DNA of 16,761 nt from Endozoicomonas sp031844845 (GTDB taxonomy: Bacteria; Pseudomonadota; Gammaproteobacteria; Pseudomonadales; Endozoicomonadaceae): assembly GCF_031844845.1 (NCBI RefSeq), contig NZ_JAVRMB020000072.1:1-16761 (forward strand), read 5' to 3'. Positions 15,553-16,761 of the stretch are shown one piece after another (position 1 is the first letter of the stretch; each line of letters begins with the position of its first letter). The position numbers and the translations under genes were made by a program. A model generated the notes under the pieces. It ran no database searches. It was given only the letters and a program-made list of their open reading frames with translations, and had not been told where the DNA came from.

Positions 15553-16761
15553 ATGAGCGCCAATAGCGATGGAAAGCACAATAGCTCAGAGGATGAGTTA
15601 ATGAGTCAGCAGGGTCAGCCTTCAGATAATAACGAGAACCCGGTCGATAGCCAGCCTGAGAGCCAGGGCATGGCGATGGAAGGAGGGGCAGAGAATATCC
15701 ACGAAGAGGATATGGAGTACATCTCTGATGCCAATGCAGCCATGCTGATGAAAACCCCCAGAGGTGGGCGGCTGCTCATTTATACCATGTTGCTGGCCCT
15801 TGTCTCAGCCATTACCTGGGCCAGTTTTGCCCGGCTGGATGAAATTACCCGGGGTATGGGCATTGTCATTCCCTCATCCCGTTTGCAGCTGGTGCAAAAC
15901 CTGGAAGGGGGGATTCTCGAGAAGCTGTTTGTTGCAGAAGGCCAGCAGGTGGCTGCCGGACAACCCCTCGCGCAATTGGATGATACCCAGTTCTCATCCA
16001 ACTTTCGGGAAAGTGCCATTGAGTACTACAGTCAGATGGCTAAAGCCGCCAGGTTGAAGGCTGAACTGTCGGGTGAGCCGTTGGAATTTCCGGAAGCACT
16101 CGGTGATTACTCCGATTACGTTGACCGCGAGAAAGATGTCTACCGGCAGCGGGCAGACCAGCTTAAGGCAGAGTTGAATGTTGCTAATGAGCAGGCGCTC
16201 CAGGCAAAACATGAGCTGACGTCAGCGAAAGTTCAATGGGAATTTCTAACCACCAGTTATGAACTGGGTAACGATGAGCTGGAGCTAACGGTTCCTCTTG
16301 CAGAACAGGGCGTTGTCTCAAAAGTGGAGTTGTTACAACTGAAGCAAAGGGTTAATGATCTTGAGGCTGACAAACGAAGAACCGAGCTGAGCATTCCAAA
16401 GCTTCAGGCGGGCTATAAGGAGGCATTGGCGAGAAAAGTAGAGGTCAGGCAGCAATTTCGTGCAGACGTGGTACAGGAACTGAAAAAGACTGAGGTTCAT
16501 CTTGACCAGTTAAACGAATCCAATAGTGCTATGGAAGATCAGGTGGATCGCACATTAGTCCGCTCGCCCATGGATGGTATTGTTAAAAAAATCCATGTCA
16601 CCACGGTGGGGGGAGTTGTGCAGCCGGGCATGAGCCTGATGGAAATTGTCCCCCTGGAGGACAATTTAATGATAGAGACGCAGGTACAGCCCAAGGACAT
16701 TGGTTTCCTGCGTGAAGGCATGAAGGCGATCGTCAAACTGACTGCTTATGATTTTGCCATA
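15553..16761 (+). CDS. Type I secretion membrane fusion protein (HlyD/LapC family), partial
   Basis: The first 403 codons of a HlyD-family adaptor; the frame is open to the window end, so the 3' part is missing. Residues 1-70 are an acidic, Gln/Ser/Glu-rich cytoplasmic segment. A membrane segment lies at about 73-93 (LLIYTMLLALVSAITWASFA). EITRGMGIVIPSSRLQLVQNLEGGILEKLFVAEGQQVAAGQPLAQLDDTQF (about 97-147) is the first half of the lipoyl-like domain. A long periplasmic coiled coil (about 150-330) follows. VRSPMDGIVKKIHVTTVGGVVQPGMSLMEIVP (about 335-366) is the second lipoyl half. It bridges the ABC exporter to an outer-membrane TolC-like channel. The ribosome binding site is weak (AGGTTG). It is cotranscribed with the exporter. 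Confidence 0.92.
   Translation, partial: MSANSDGKHNSSEDELMSQQGQPSDNNENPVDSQPESQGMAMEGGAENIHEEDMEYISDANAAMLMKTPRGGRLLIYTMLLALVSAITWASFARLDEITRGMGIVIPSSRLQLVQNLEGGILEKLFVAEGQQVAAGQPLAQLDDTQFSSNFRESAIEYYSQMAKAARLKAELSGEPLEFPEALGDYSDYVDREKDVYRQRADQLKAELNVANEQALQAKHELTSAKVQWEFLTTSYELGNDELELTVPLAEQGVVSKVELLQLKQRVNDLEADKRRTELSIPKLQAGYKEALARKVEVRQQFRADVVQELKKTEVHLDQLNESNSAMEDQVDRTLVRSPMDGIVKKIHVTTVGGVVQPGMSLMEIVPLEDNLMIETQVQPKDIGFLREGMKAIVKLTAYDFAI

Overview
The window looks like the chromosome of a marine-type gammaproteobacterium. The basis is the large-permease form of the Pst phosphate system, a LapB/LapC-type type I secretion pair, TRAP transporter genes and the E. coli-like PHO-box architecture. 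Oceanospirillales or a relative such as Endozoicomonas is a guess from overall style and was not tested. No rRNA, tRNA, CRISPR array or intact insertion sequence was seen.

Layout. At the left edge a small glutaredoxin/GST-N-like protein (minus strand) is divergent from an O-acetylhomoserine sulfhydrylase gene (metY, plus strand), which ends in a clear hairpin terminator. A gene-free stretch (about 1885-2227) follows and holds what may be the eroded 3' end of a coding sequence. Next come two TRAP transporter permease genes on the minus strand (dctQ then dctM), without a solute-binding protein gene in view. They have their own sigma70-like promoter and a terminator.

The centre of the window is a phosphate-uptake locus in two parts. 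pstS (plus strand) has its own PHO box and ends at a bidirectional terminator shared with a convergent NhaC-superfamily antiporter gene. After that gene and a roughly 460-bp gene-free stretch comes a second PHO box with the same geometry, then pstC-pstA-pstB-phoU as a tight operon. PstS would capture phosphate in the periplasm, PstC/PstA form the channel, PstB supplies ATP hydrolysis and PhoU links transport state to PhoR/PhoB signalling. phoB and phoR are not in the window. PstC (766 aa) and PstA (562 aa) are much larger than the E. coli proteins because each carries a big periplasmic domain after its first membrane segment.

At the right, after an AT-rich spacer, lies a type I secretion pair: a LapB/LssB-like ABC exporter with a degenerate C39-like domain, and a HlyD/LapC-like adaptor cut off by the window end. 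An outer-membrane TolC-type partner and the secreted substrate would be expected beyond the window.

I found no clearly new biological system. The most interesting points are the periplasmic domains of PstC/PstA, the split Pst locus with two matching PHO boxes, the TRAP genes lacking a binding protein, and the possible gene relic near 1.94-2.22 kb.
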